A stretch of DNA of 64,000 bases, taken from Protoeuglena noctilucae. Lineage: Eukaryota > Chlorophyta > Pedinophyceae > Marsupiomonadales > Marsupiomonadaceae. The translations under genes were made by a program, and so were the position numbers. The first letter of the stretch is position 1; every line of letters begins with the position of its first letter. Under the pieces are notes generated by a model, which did no database searches, was not told where the DNA came from, and saw only the letters and a list, made by a program, of their open reading frames with translations. Where the stretch lies: contig OY253678.1 of NCBI GenBank assembly GCA_958009085.1, positions 952,816-1,016,815 on the forward strand, given 5' to 3'. Shown piece after piece: positions 14,500-26,517 of the stretch.

Positions 14500-15758
14500 G
14501 CGTCTCACGGGGCACGAACCCATAGTGTGCAGCGAACACGAGGGGATGGGCCGCGCGGCGGTAGCAGAAGCGCACTTCGTCCCCCGATCGCAGCCCCTCG
14601 TTTCCAGCTACCAACTCCAGCACCGCCCCACCTGAGGGGTCCTGACGCAACAGCGTGTGCGCCCCGTCGCACACCTCGTCCACCGCTTGCACGCCCTGAC
14701 AAGAGTCCGCGCCGTGCCGCACCCGGACCTCGGCGTTGACCTCTGTGAATATAGGACATGGATATGGATGAGGGTGGGCATGCATCGACACGACATGACA
14801 CGACTGGAAGGGGTGACGGACGCCCGCCGTCCGTCAGCCCTACATCAAGCACCCTACATGAGGCACCAAAGTATGGTGGAGGACACCTAGCGGGTTGTTA
14901 GTACATGCCGCGCCTCGCCTGCCCAGGGCGCGTGGTTGGCCATGTCAATGCCAGGTGCCACGATATGGGAGCCAAGACCATCGCCGTCGGCAGGCGCGTG
15001 GTAGAAGCTCCGGCTCAGTGCGAGCGACACGGCCCACGCGATCCACCCCGCGGGCCCCGGTGCGTCTCCCGCGCTTGACTTTAGGCGGGCATTCCAGTCA
15101 TGTGCGCGTTCCCTTGCACTTGGGTCCGCCACCCATGCTGCCATGGCCTGTTGGAGCGCGGCGTGCTCCTGCCGCAGATCCACAGCGACGGAGCACGTTA
15201 CAAGGTCATAAGCGGCGACGCCGGGGACGCGCGAGAGCGCAGCGTCGAGGTCGGGGGTCGCGAGGGGCACGCGAAACGTGAGGGGCGGCAGCGCCGGCAT
15301 CCACGTGCGCCGGAGGGACGCGTCATCGGCCAGTGCGCGCAGGATGGCATTTCCCACGCGTACGGCGTAATGAGCGCGGCTCAACGCCGGTTCCGGCACC
15401 ACAACGGCCTCGGCGAGCGGTAGGGACTGCGTGTGCGCCCGGGAGTGCGCGGACGGTCGCGACGGGGATGCAATCAGTAATGTAACGAGCTTATCAATAC
15501 TGTAACTCTTACCAGGAGGAGTTCGCCGGGCTCTATGTCCTGCACATCGGCAACGAAAAGCCCGTTGCCCGCATCATCCGTTTGTTCGACCCGCACAGGC
15601 AGCGGACGGGGACCCAGCAAGCGCTCCGCGGACAGGAATTCCAGGAGGTCGTTGAAGATCGCCCCGGCACTCGCGTGGTGACTCCTTGGCGCTGCGGCCG
15701 TCCTCGCATGCCGTGACGCGAACAAACGTGCTGGGCGGGGTGACAGCGGCACCGACAT
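14500..15758 (-). CDS. SET-domain protein lysine methyltransferase (SETD/LSMT-like)
   Basis: Exons run leftwards. About 15758-15507 encodes a transit-like leader (MSVPLSPRPARLFASRHART), then FNDLLEFLSAERLL and the SET start NGLFVADVQDIEPGELLL before a GTAAGA donor. About 15430-14910 encodes SLPLAEAVVVPEP and WIAWAVSLALSRSFYHAP, with HIVAPGIDMANHAP as the SET motif equivalent to LVPxxDMxNH. About 14744-14500 encodes GDEVRFCYR and HPLVFAAHYGFVP, matching the GExxxxxYGxxxNxxLLxxYGF motif. This is the split-SET arrangement of Rubisco-LSMT and SETD3/6 proteins, which use S-adenosylmethionine to methylate Lys or His. An alternative upstream ATG is near 15913. The usual C-terminal substrate-binding domain is not evident to the left, so the gene may be short or may continue in unrecognised exons. 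Plastid location is inferred. Confidence 0.75.
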
Positions 15759-16471
15759 GAAGCACGGCAAGCGGGAGATGCAGGCCCGGAGTGATGCAGA
15801 GGGGCTCTTGGGCGGAAGCCATCTCAGGCTCGCCGGTTTCGGGCTTCTTTTGTTGCCAGACTGACGTGCCGCGGCAACGTCAGCGGGTTGGCGAAGGACA
15901 TGCGGCATGGCAATAACAGAGATGAGATTTGTCGAAACGCTGTAGTTTAGCTCACTCCCTCGCTGCACCCGCGGCTTGACTTGCTTGACGTGCGCTTCGG
16001 CCCGCGAGAAAAGGCTTGCGGCGCTGGCGGGCAACGGGTGAGGTCTGAGGATGGCGCCGCAGATAGGCGGGGCTGGGGGGGGCCTCCAGGGCCTCTGCCC
16101 TCAGGGGTCGCATCGTGCGCATCTGGACGTCGCTCTGGGCGTTCAGCAGAGAGCACTTTGCCCTGCTTGTGCCCCCGCTACCGTCATATCGGTCAGTCAT
16201 CTCTCGCGCGGTGCATCCTTCGGCGAAGGGAACTGCCCGCGCGTCCCCTGAATCGTTGCAATGTGGCGCGCCCCTGCGCGTCGCTCGGGCTCACGCAACG
16301 AAGGCCCTCCGGCATCCCTTGATCTAAGGTAAAACGCTGCACCGTTTGCGAATTCCGCAGGTCCTGACAACGCCCCGCGTCCCGCTCTGCCCAGGTCACG
16401 AGCCCTTGCGGAGGCCCCGCGCGCCCTCTCCCGTCCGGGGCGGTCCCTCTCCCCTCCGGTAGCGGTAGAGA
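15759..16471. other. Divergent intergenic region
   Basis: Between the SET gene and the channel gene. Nothing recognisable apart from open frames without family features; presumably contains both promoters and 5' leaders. Confidence 0.4.
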
Positions 16472-19400
16472 ATGCCGGCGCGTAATGGGAGCGCCTGGGA
16501 GGACCCCCCGGAGGAGCGGTCGGCGGCGACCATGCCCAAGATGACGCGGCAGCCCTCGCAGCGCAGGTGTGACTTGCTATTCCCTGGCGGTGCCTGCCTG
16601 CGCCCGCTGACTCCCTGTCATTGCAACTGGTCACATTCCACATCCATCGTCACCGAAGCTCTTTACAAAGCTCCTTACAAACACACGTTCCACCGTTGAC
16701 GTCGTCATTCACGGTCATCATAATTACAACCATTATACCATTCCCGCCCCTCTCCCCAGGGTCAAGCCCGAGGACACGGACGTGGAGGACGGTCGCATTG
16801 CGATTGGCGAGGAGAAGATTACAGTTCAATTGGATAAGTTCGAGGAACCAGACCACGACATCGCCGACCAGACCTACAGCTACCGGTGGGTGGGATTGAT
16901 TGGGGGGTGCCTGGATAGCTCATAACCCCGTCCAGCGCCTAACCGTCTGCCATCTATATCACATCACTCCCTCACTCCCCCCCAGCCACCCAGTGCACTA
17001 ATTGCAGATTGGTCCCAACCCCGCGTTACCATTGCCCCATCCCACCCCCCGTCTCCCCTCCCCTGCAGCCACCCGATGTACCGCGGCCCCAACGGCGAGT
17101 TCGCGTACTTGAAACTCAACCTGGCCCCCGCGAGCCTCATGCGTCGGTTCGGCTCCGGGATATTCCTCTACTTCCGCATCGTGCGCATGCTCATGTTCCT
17201 ACTACTATCCATGACCATCATGGCCATACCCTGGGTGGTCGTGATGAACCTGGGGGAGTACGAGGATGCTCAGGGCAACGCGGTGCACTTCTCGCGTCCC
17301 AAGGGGGCGCTGGGGTATGACAAAGTGTTGATTCGCACGACGTTCGGGTGGCTGGGGCAGGACTGGACGAGGACGCCGAGGGAGAACTGGGAGGGGCTCA
17401 AGGTGAGGGAGGGGGGAGTGGGGTGCGGGGTGTGAGTGGGGGGTGCGTGGGTGTGGTTTGGGGTGGGGTGTGGGGTGGGGTGCGGGGCGTGGGTACAGCT
17501 GCTAATGCGGCTATTTGACTGTCGCAAGCAAACACGCGCGCATCCGCTGCGTCCCTCTCAGGTCGTCATCCCCCTGACAGGCCACCGCATGGACTGTGCT
17601 TACGCAACATCAATCACAATCACAGTCACTTATCATCTGCATCTCCCTTCGTATCTCTCAGGTCGTCATCCCCCTGACGGGCCACCGCATGGACCGCGGC
17701 GTGCTTCAGTACGTGATCGCTGGTCTAGACATGCTGGGCCTGCTGTGCTTGATGATCGCGGTGCACCAGCTGTACAAGTGGGCCAGCGAGAAGGCCGAGG
17801 AGGTGGAGGACGAGATGACGGTCACCATCAACGACTACGCCGTCATGGTCACGGGTGAGGCGCGGATGTGTGGGAATGGGTGGCGGTGAAGGCGACAAAG
17901 GACGCAGTGCGGCAACAACTATAGCCAAGCCACATCGGCAACTGCTAACAGCTAGCATGTTGCCATCCCACCCTCACCCACCCGCCCGGCTCCACATTAC
18001 CACCCCACCCGCGCACCCTCAGCCCCACCCACGTACCCTCCCACCCTCACCCCACCACCTCACCTCCGCACCCTCTCACCATGACTCCATCCCTCCCCCT
18101 CCCCCCCCAGGCCTCCCCCGCGACGCCAAGGTGGCGGACGTGCACGCGTACTTCTCGCAATATGGGGAAGTGGCCGAGGTGCAGCTGATGGCCGACGACA
18201 CGCGCATCATCACATACTACAAGAAGTTCACCAAGGTGGGGGGTGATGGTGGGAATGGATGCCGGGGCATGGGTGCTGATGATGAGATGTGATGTGTTCG
18301 GTAGATAAGGAGTTCGCCAAGGTGGGGGTGGTGGTGGGAGTGGATGAAATGTTTGATGGTGCCATGGCATGGGTACCGTGGTGGTAGATGGGGAACTGGT
18401 CTCACAGGGCGGCCAACACCACATTTGTCACTCACACTCACTCACTCACACACTCACCCTCTCTCTCATCCCTCCCAGCTAGTCCTGCAGCTGGGCGTGG
18501 CCATCGCCGACCACATCTGCCACCCTTACACACACATTCACACACTCCCCCTCTCTCCCATCCCTCCCAGCTAGTCTTACAACTCGGCGTGGCCATCGCC
18601 GACCACATCTGGCGCCGCGACCGCTCCGCCCGCGTGGACAAGATCGCCAAGCGCGCGGATGCCGTTTCCAAGAAGATCGCAAACATGCGGCAGAGGCAGG
18701 ACTGGAAGGTCATTTGCGCGTTCGTCACCTTCCTCGACGTGAGGGGCGGGGTAGGGTGAAGTGTGTTTGTTTGGATGTGTAAGGTTGTGCTGCGTGTGTG
18801 GGGAGATGCGGGGGGGTGGGCGGCGGCAACGGCAGAGTGTATCGCACGGTGGGGCCCAATGTTTTGCCTGCCTCATTGCTCCCAAGCACCTCACCATCTC
18901 CCCACCCCTCGCATTGCTACTCCCCACCCACCCCCCACGACCCACCTCCCCACCTTATCACCCACCCCTCCCCTCATCACCCCAGGCTCAATCGAAGGAG
19001 GCCTGCATGGAAGATTTGAAATGGCAGGGCCTGTGGGGGTGGGTGGCGCACTACTGCTGCATGGACGAGGAGAAGAAGTTTCTGAACAAGCACGTGCTGG
19101 CGGTCACCTCCCCCGTGTCGCCCGCCGACCTCATCTTCGAGAACCTCAGGTGAGGGGGAGTGTACATGTACAGATCACTTGTGGCCCTCGCTACGTCTTG
19201 CACACCACAAACATTCCCCTTTCTTGCCGCACACCCTCCCACCCTTCCCCCATTCTCCTTACCCCTCTCACCCCCCTCCCCACCCTCTCCCAGGTTCCAC
19301 TGGGTCGAGCTAACACACATCACTTCTCACACCTCTCACCCCTCTCACCCCCCCCTCCCTCACTCCCAGGTTCCACTGGATCGAGCTCGCCCTGCGACGC

Positions 19401-22400
19401 ACCCTCGCGACGACCATCGTGGTCATCCTGCTGCTGGGCAACGTCGTCCTCGTGTCGTATCTGAGGAGCCTATCTACTAGACTCGCATCGCAGCTGGGCA
19501 CCAGCAGCCAGGTGAGAGGGGGACATAGTTACTGTGCACTCACATGTATATGCGATGCATCCCAACCCGTACCCTCACTGCCACTTCCATCCCCACCCCC
19601 ACCCTCACTGCCACCCCCACTGCCACCCCCACTTCCACCCTCACCCTCACCCACACCCCCCCAGGCCATGTACAGCCAGATTGGCACCCTCACCCTCACC
19701 CCCACCCCCACTGCCACCCCCACTTCCACCCACCACCCCCACCCCCCCAGGCCATGTACAGTCAGATCGGCGTGGACCCCGCGGGCCTGTCCAAATCCCA
19801 GAAGGCAGCAGTCGTTGCCCAGGCGTGCCAGAACGACCTCGACGTGTGCGCGTCGGGCATATCGTCGTCGCTAGCCATCAGCTACGGCCAGTTCGTCAGC
19901 GACGGGGACGCCCCGGGGTGGAGCGCCGACCAGATCGTCGCGTCGCTCAAGTCGTGGTGAGGGGGGTTGGCTGCGGTGGGGCAGTGATGACTGGCGTGAT
20001 CGAGTCGTGATGCGCAGTGATCCTGCACGTTGCCAATCATGCGATGGTCACTTCCTCTACCCCACCAACCACCCACGTATCCGCCCCTCCCCCCCAGTTA
20101 CGACAACTCTTCCTGCACGTCCACCCAGCGCTCGTGCTACCCCTGTTACTGCGAGGGGTTACTGACGACCCTCACCAAGAGCATCAGCCTCCACGACCTA
20201 GTGCTCATGAAGAGCCAGTGCTCGCCATACTTACAGGACCTCACGCTGCAAGTCGCGGTGCAGGCGAGAAGAGGGAGGGGGGGGCGAGGAGGGTAGCGGG
20301 GAAAGGGTAGCGCGCGATGAGCGAGAGCGAAACGCGGGGCTGAGGAGCTGTGCAGCAGCAATGTGTCTCAGCGACGCGACAGTACACACACCTGATTCGC
20401 GCCGCAGCTGCCCTAAGATGTCGGCGCCTCAGTAACTTTACCACAGCCCCACAGCCCCACCCCTCTCGCACACATGACTCGACACCCACCGCCACTCATG
20501 GCGTGTGTCCCTACAACACCCACCGCCACTCATCGCATGTCCCTTTCAACGCCCGCAGGTTCTCCTGACGGCGTTCGTGGTTTTGATGAACATCGTGCTG
20601 AACATCGTAATCACCTTCCTCGTCAGCTTCGAAAAGTACAAGAGCATCAGCGCCCACGAGGCAGCGGTTTGCATCAAGGCAAGCCAGTCATGAACTGGTC
20701 CAATGCGTTTGCTGTCTCTGTGCCTGTGTTTGAGCCTGTTTGCTGTGCCTGTTTGCCTGTGTCTGTGTCTGTGGCCATTACCACCGCCTTCACATCGCCT
20801 TCACCTAGCTGCTTTCTTATACTCCCCCCACAGGTCGCGTTGGTCCAGTTCATCAACATCGCCTTCACCGAGTTGCTGTCGTCCGGCCGCGTCGACGCCG
20901 TGGTCAAGGTCTTGAAGGGGACGCCCTTCGAGGGACTCTTTTTAAGTGGGACCTTCACGGATCTGGGCAGGGACTGGTACGCCGAGGTCGGCATAGCCAT
21001 GCACCTCACGCTGCTGCTGTGTGTGGTCAAGTCACTGGTGAGGGGCGGTGATGGTCAATAGTGGGGCACACCAGGCACGTAGTAGCGCGCCCGTCACAGG
21101 TGCCTACCCCAGGGCATCTAACGCGATCCACCCATCTCTGCTTGTGCGATTCAAATGTTGCAGAACCTTCCCAACTTCGCTCGTGCCCCCCAGGTATTCA
21201 AGACGCTCCCCTTCATGCTCCGCCGCCTCAAGATCTGGTGGTACTCGACTCATGCCGTGACCCAGCAGCAGCTAAACGACGCCTACACGGGCCCGGAATT
21301 CAAATTATCCGGTAACATCGCCGACGTGCTGGTGCTGGTCATGGTGGCGGTCGTGTATGGGTCGTCCATGCCGGTGTTATACTTCATCGCCACCTTCGGC
21401 TGCTGGGTGTGCCTGAAACTCGACCGGAGGCTGCTGTTAAGGCAAGGGGAGAGGGGAGATGCTTCACTCTGCATATCTATCTATCGTTAATTGGGGTACT
21501 GTACCCTCTCTTCATGCCCAGTCCCACCGCGCTCACCCCAGCGAATGGACCCACCCGACCCCACCCCTCACCCACCCCACCCCTCACCCCACCCTCGCAG
21601 GATCTGCCAGACCCCCACCCGCTTCGGCCCTCACCTGGCCAAGGTGATGCTGCGGCTGGTGCTGCTGGCTGCCGTCATTCACATGGCCGTGGCGGCGTGG
21701 ATGCACTCGCACTTCTACGGCATCCCCATCTATGGGGCCAAGAGCTCCCAGCAAGTCATCAAACAGTCGCACTTCGTCATTGACGAGAACAAGGTGTACA
21801 CAGGTGAGAGACATCGCGTTGTCGTATCTAATGGTATATGTATATGTGATGAGACCCGCATGATCCCATCTATGGATGCGACTTGCGACCGGCCCGGCCC
21901 CATCTCTTTCATCACTCTCAGCTCCCACACGAGTGCCACCCTCTCATCCACCCCATCACCGCCCCATCCCACCCTCTCATCCACCCCATCACCTCCCCAT
22001 CCCACCCTCTCATCCACCCCATCACCTCCCCAACCCACCCTCTCATCCACCCCATCACCTCCCCCGCCCTGACCCCCAGAGTCCGCGTGGAGCAGGGAGT
22101 GGCCCCGCCTCATCCAGGCACAGGCGTTCCCATTCGTGGCGCTCTTCGCCGTCATCGTCGCCGTCACGCTCGCCATCAGACCGGGTGAGAGCGCAGAGCC
22201 ACACGCTCTCACTTGTAACATCCACCCGCGCACCCGCAGGTTCATCATCTGTACCCTTGACCCCACTGGTGTGGACATCACCATATAACAACTCGCCCAT
22301 TCCCTTCCCCTCCCCACCCGCAGCGCTGAGCGTGGTGCTGGGTCTCCTAGACGGCGTGGTGGGTGAATTGCTCGGCGTCAAGCGATGCCTGAGCTTCTGC

Positions 22401-23006
22401 TGCGGCTGCCGGCGGTCCCGCCGCGTGGCCCCTGCGCCTGACATCAACATCATCGATGCGATCCGGAGGCAGGTGCTGCAGGGGCCCACGTCGTATGCCA
22501 TCACCGAACAGTCGCGGTACGGAGAGGCGTTCCGGCTCGCGGGGAAGGCCGCGGCGCGCGTGGGGCTGGGGCACATGACGGCCGCCCAGGAGTTCCGGGG
22601 GCTGTCGGTCATGAGTCAGGCCATGGTCGGCAAGACCTTCTACGAAATCCAGACCAAGGACTCGCTGCGGCACAAGAGCTTTAAAAAGGCGAGCGCCGGG
22701 GCGCGGACGCGTGCGCAGGGCCGCTTGGCAGCGTGGTGAGGGAGGCGAAGGGATGCTAACAACAAACGCGTGGCCCCATCCCCGCAGCGGAGCGGTGGCG
22801 GGTCCGTGGTGTCGACGACGGGGCTGCAGCCTAAGAGCCGGAAGGAATCGCACAAGCTGCAGTCGCGCTTCAGCACGCCCATCCAGCCCCTTGGTGGCCA
22901 GGGCAGCGGGACCGTGCTGGCACCGCACCAGCAGCACGTGGAGGGGGCAAAGTCGCGCTTCGTTAGCGCGAAGGAGGAGGGGAGGAGGGCCAGCGGGGCG
23001 CCATAG
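16472..23006 (+). CDS. CSC1/OSCA/TMEM63-like stress-gated cation channel, ~16-18 exons
   Basis: Exon 1 is 16472-16566 (MPARNGSAWEDPPEERSA); phase continues at 16760 with VKPEDTDVEDGR. A conserved pre-TM region (HPMYRGPNGEFAYLKLNLAP) is followed by TM helices at 17.2 and 17.7 kb. Next is a cytosolic RRM-like domain (INDYAVMVTGLPRDAKVADVHAYFSQYGEV), typical of this family, then a coiled segment (~18.6 kb). PADLIFENLRFHWIELALRR leads into the pore-region helices. Further hydrophobic exons include FEKYKSISAHEAA/VALVQFINIAFTELL (20.6-20.9 kb), 21.2-21.4 kb and 21.6-21.8 kb. A basic, Ser-rich cytosolic tail runs to the stop at 23006. Known members are Ca2+-permeable channels opened by membrane tension or hyperosmolality. 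The subfamily is protist-like and may sit nearer anoctamins than plant OSCA. At least four introns hold duplicated acceptor/exon heads (listed separately). Confidence 0.75.
17562..17700 (+). repeat. Duplicated acceptor + exon head (100-bp spacing) in channel gene
   Basis: CTCTCAG|GTCGTCATCCCC occurs at 17562 and exactly 100 bp later at 17662. The copies match over ~37 nt, through GGCCACCGCATGGAC, with one difference (ACAGG/ACGGG). Only the second copy continues into the real exon (RGVLQYVIAGLDMLG). Using the first acceptor would shift the frame by one. Confidence 0.9.
18440..18616 (+). repeat. Duplicated acceptor + exon head (92-bp spacing) in channel gene
   Basis: CATCCCTCCCAG|CTAGTC followed by GGCGTGGCCATCGCCGACCA starts at 18479 and again at 18571. 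The copies match over ~45 exon nt with several differences, and over the preceding pyrimidine tract. The second copy is the real exon (IWRRDRSARVDKIAKRA follows). Confidence 0.9.
19280..19396 (+). repeat. Duplicated acceptor + exon head (76-bp spacing) in channel gene
   Basis: CCCAG|GTTCCACTGG followed by (A/G)TCGAGCT occurs at 19294 and 19370. Only the second copy continues into the TM helix (LATTIVVILLLGNVV). Confidence 0.85.
19660..19778 (+). repeat. Duplicated acceptor + exon head (86-bp spacing) in channel gene
   Basis: CCCCCAG|GCCATGTACAG followed by (C/T)CAGAT(T/C)GGC occurs at 19665 and 19751, in a CACCC-rich intron. The second is the real exon start (AMYSQIGVDPAGL). Confidence 0.85.
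21930..22072 (+). repeat. ~34-bp minisatellite in channel intron
   Basis: About four tandem copies of CCACCCTCTCATCCACCCCA followed by TCACCTCCCCATC, within the intron after the exon ending VIDENKVYT. Simple CACCC-type expansion. Confidence 0.9.
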
Positions 23007-23375
23007 ACCGTGTATAGGCCGATAGGTCGAGTAGACTGGCAGCGACACACCCGACGTGATTTTGGAGCGGGCGATGCGCTAGAGCGCCGCCGCTCGCAGC
23101 GCGATGCGTGATCGTGATGAGTTGGAGCTACTGTGATGGACGTGCGGATGTCAGGTGCAGATTAGCTGGTAATAACTCGTAGCTTGTTCAAGCCAGGCCT
23201 GCAGCGCGAGCTCGACAACACAGGCGTGGAAACCGGGCGCGGTAGCTGGTCCAAGCGAAACACTCGATCGCCAGATGCTGTCCGCGGCTAGGCGGGCGGG
23301 CCGCGCGCTGCAACGGGCGTGGCTGACCGTGAAGGCCGGTGAGCGCCGCAAGGAACTGTTCAGCGCCCGAGGACG

Positions 23376-23754
23376 ATGCGGCCTAAACGTAGAGCATCGA
23401 ATGTGCGCTTGAGTGAGCAGAGACGGACGCGGAGAAGCGCATCGCGGCCAAAATCGAGGGGACCGTGGCAGGCTGCGAGCTTATCGCGGTTAAGGACACT
23501 TCGGGAGGGTGCGGGACGATGTACGAGATACGGGTTCTTTCTGACGCTTTCAGGTGACGTTGCCGTGTGCCTTGAGGGCGACTGCCGGCGACTGCAGCGC
23601 GGTTCAGGCATGGAGACCCATCGCTGCGGCCCTTCCGGTGTGCAGGGGCAAGAGCAAGGTGCAGCAGCAGATGCTAGTGATGCGGGGGCTGCAGGAGGAG
23701 GTCTCGCAGTGGCACGGCTTCACGATGATGACCGAGGTGCCGGACAAGCCGTAA
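23376..23754 (+). CDS. Possible small two-exon gene, unknown
   Basis: The best-supported part is the frame 23554-23754 after the acceptor TGACGCTTTCAG. It ends VCRGKSKVQQQMLVMRGLQE, then EVSQWHGFTMMTEVPDKP and stop. It has a natural composition and a predicted amphipathic helix. An upstream basic frame beginning MRPKRRASNVRLSEQRR (23376) may be a 5' exon, but the join is not resolved. No family recognised. The region is less GC-rich than its neighbours. Confidence 0.3.
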
Positions 23755-23913
23755 GTGCGGTCCTACAGCTGCGCCCGACGCCCCAACACTACTCCCCGGT
23801 TGTTATGGGTTAACGTGCTTATGTGTTCATGCTCCCTCCTTCAATCAACGACGCTTCGACTTATTAGATAACACCAACTCCAGGTTCAAAAGTTTATCGT
23901 GCTTTCAATTTCT

Positions 23914-25962
23914 TCAGCTGAGTCGATTGAGCAGGTACTGCACCTGCACCTCCTTGGTGAGTGGCATGACCCAGTCGCGGTAAAGCTCCGCCACCTTCTC
24001 CGGACGCACCTTGTAATGCGCGTGGCTGCGGGCGTGACATGGGACGGCGACTGATTGCGGCACCGCCCTTACAAAAGCAGCCATTGCCGCAACACTCGTA
24101 AGTGCCGCCAGCCTACTCAGGTCATACAGGGGATCGCAGATTAGAAACCACAGTCCATGACACCACGCACCTCTTGGAGTCTGCGCCGAGGGAGATCTCG
24201 TCCTGCCCGTACACGGCCGCCTTGGCCCGCACGCGCTCCACCACCTGATCCTCGACCTACGCATGGGGTATGGACCAATCTTGACAGGCACTCCATCCCC
24301 GTCAACAGTGGCCCCCTCACAGTCTCCATCCCCATTAACCCCACCATGTCCCTTCCACCATCCGTGCCCCTCTCACCCATACCGTGCGTCCCCCAGCCCT
24401 ACCCACTCCCTTCCCACCCACCTTGATGTCCGTGAGTGCCTCCATGATGCCCGCCGCGTCTTTCGTTGTGATCAGGTCCGAGTACCTCGCGGTATCCGCA
24501 CGAAATTTGGCATCCGCCACGAACTTGCCGTAGTGGATGCGCTTGGAGAGGGCCTGGGGGAGAGGTGGGGTGGGGAGGTGTCTTGAAAGGTTGTGAAGGG
24601 ACGTGCGCGTGTGCTTGCAAGGCGGCGGGAAGGTGGTGTGAGGTGATGGGACGTGCGTGTGTGCGTGTGCGTGTGCGTGTGAGGCGAAGAGGTGTCTCAG
24701 AGACAAGGGGACACGCCCACACGTGCACGTAAGCGTAGGCAACACAGCGTGCCCCGTGCCACCCCTCGCCTGCAGCAGCAGGACGTCGTGCATGGCCGCG
24801 CTGCCGTAGTTGGCGTCATCGCCCTCCGCCGCGATCCCGGGGAGCAGCTCCTCCAGATACTCTGCCAGGATGCGACGGTTGATGTTCACGCCCTTCCCCG
24901 CCTGCGCAAGCGAGACACGGCCCCAATCGTTGTCACCAGGCACGCCCACATTCAGCGCTACTCACACATCATGTAGCACCCCACGACTTCTGTGCTTGCG
25001 ACTTCTGTATTGCCGCTTGGCCCGCGCATCTGCTGCCCTAGGCCCTACCCTCCAAACACAGTCTGCCTGCATTTTCTCTCAATATCACGCTCAATATCAC
25101 GACTCGCCTGGTGGATCTCCTGTGGGTAGTTGATGGGGGGCAGCACCAGGGGCGGCTGGTACTCTGGGAAATACGGGTGCTCATCCGGAGACGTGTAGCG
25201 GCGGATCTTGCCGTGGACCTGCTCCGTCTCTGCAGAGGGGCGGAATGGGGCGGGAGTCATGTAGGCCTACGCATTGGTCGCACTGTGGCTGCAGCCACTG
25301 TCACGTTGCTGAGGAGTCATGGGAGTGCGCCTTGCACCCTTGCGGGCATGCGTCCTGTGCCGGCAGCTGCACATACGCAGCGGCCGCTACACTCACCAAG
25401 CAGCAGCCACTCCATGAAAGACAGCTGCCGGCCGTCTTGCGCGTAGGCGGGGACCGGGATCGCGCCCGGCTGGTATATCACGCTGTTGCGCTTGAACTGC
25501 GCGCGCTCTATGATGTTGAAGATAATCGTCTCCTCCTGGCGGATCTGCGGTGGCAGGGGAAGAGGGCCATGCGTCAAAACAGGCCGTGCTTTGTTGGCCA
25601 ACCTCGAGATGTGGCGTCATCTGCCCAAGGCGCGAGCGTCGCGCCGAATCCAAGCGCACCAGGGACTGGCGGATGTTGCTCAGCGTCAATTGGTTGCTCG
25701 TGTCAATTGATGCGGCCACCGACGTCCCCAGGCTGTCCGAGCGAGAGAGCGACCGCCGCGCCACGTCCTGCATCTGCGCCGCGTCGCGAGAATCCACCGC
25801 GGAACCCTGCGCGGCGGAAGCAATATTCCCGTTTCCACCGTCTCGTCCCGGAGCCGGGCGACGGATGCCCGCGGACGCGCGCGGGGCGGATGTCGACGGC
25901 CCACCTGGCTGCATCCCGCGGTCATGGTCGACGGGCTGCTGGCCGCAAGCCGGCCCCAGCAC
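23914..25962 (-). CDS. Chorismate mutase, eukaryotic AroQ type
   Basis: Converts chorismate to prephenate, the branch point to Phe and Tyr. All landmarks of the plant/yeast all-helical enzyme appear in order. LTLSNIRQSLVRL is followed after an intron by IRQEETIIFNIIERAQFKRN (substrate-site Arg). Next are QVHGKIRRYTSPDEHPYFPE, VNINRRILAEYLEELLPGIA with EGDDANYGSAAMHDVLLLQ, and ALSKRIHYGKFVADAKF. VEDQVVERVRAKAAVYGQDE comes next, and the C-terminal exon (to 23914) encodes HYKVRPEKVAELYRDWVMPL and TKEVQVQYLLNRLS. Exons lie near 25.8-25.65, 25.55-25.40, 25.23-25.13, 24.90-24.77, 24.55-24.42, 24.26-24.17 and 24.03-23.91 kb. The N-terminus before SIDTSNQLTLSN is Ala/Arg/Ser-rich and could be a plastid leader. 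The true ATG (25962, or 26015 in another frame: MALAVAALPSAARLPSHR) is unresolved. Confidence 0.9.
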
Positions 25963-26517
25963 CGATGCGATGGCAGTCGTGCTGCGGAGGGCAGCGCTGC
26001 GACTGCCAGGGCCATAACCCGCTCAGAAGCTCACGGGCTCGTGCGCACCCCCGGGGGTGCTCGGCCTCGCGTCGATGGGGCCCTTCTCGGACGGCAACGC
26101 GGACTCGCGGGCACCAGGAAGACGAACGCTATAGCTTTTGTCGCACCCAAGGCCGAGGCCCCTCCCAGCTGGCAGATCACGGAGGGCACGACTGTCCACG
26201 ATTTCTTGAGCGCGGAAGGCGCTGACAGAGCCAACGAGGGTTCCAGAGGTGCGCAAGGACGACAATCTTGCCGTCGTTCAAGCAATGGCAGTCTGATGCG
26301 CCGGAACCGGCGAGCTGCCAGAGGCTTGCACCGCCAGTTGAGCTGACCGGCTTGATGAATGAGCTGAAGAAGCGGCGGTGCGGCAGAAGACGCCGTCGTG
26401 GGTGCGATGAGCGAGCCCGACCACCTTACTGTATGTGACCTGCAAACAGGAACGCATCCTTGACTGCGGAGACCTTGTGCCGCCCCTGCTGTCGCCGATA
26501 CTTGCTTGTCCGCCGCG
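25963..26517. other. Divergent intergenic region
   Basis: Between chorismate mutase (minus) and riboflavin synthase (plus). May include a 5' exon of chorismate mutase; no other gene recognised. Confidence 0.4.

Noticed and set aside
17562-19778. Using the upstream duplicated acceptors as alternative first choices
   Set aside because: At 17562 the frame would shift. The other upstream copies lead into C-rich non-conserved sequence, while the downstream copies continue into TM or family sequence.
21930-22072. CRISPR-like array
   Set aside because: Tandem CACCC-type minisatellite without unique spacers, in a eukaryotic intron.
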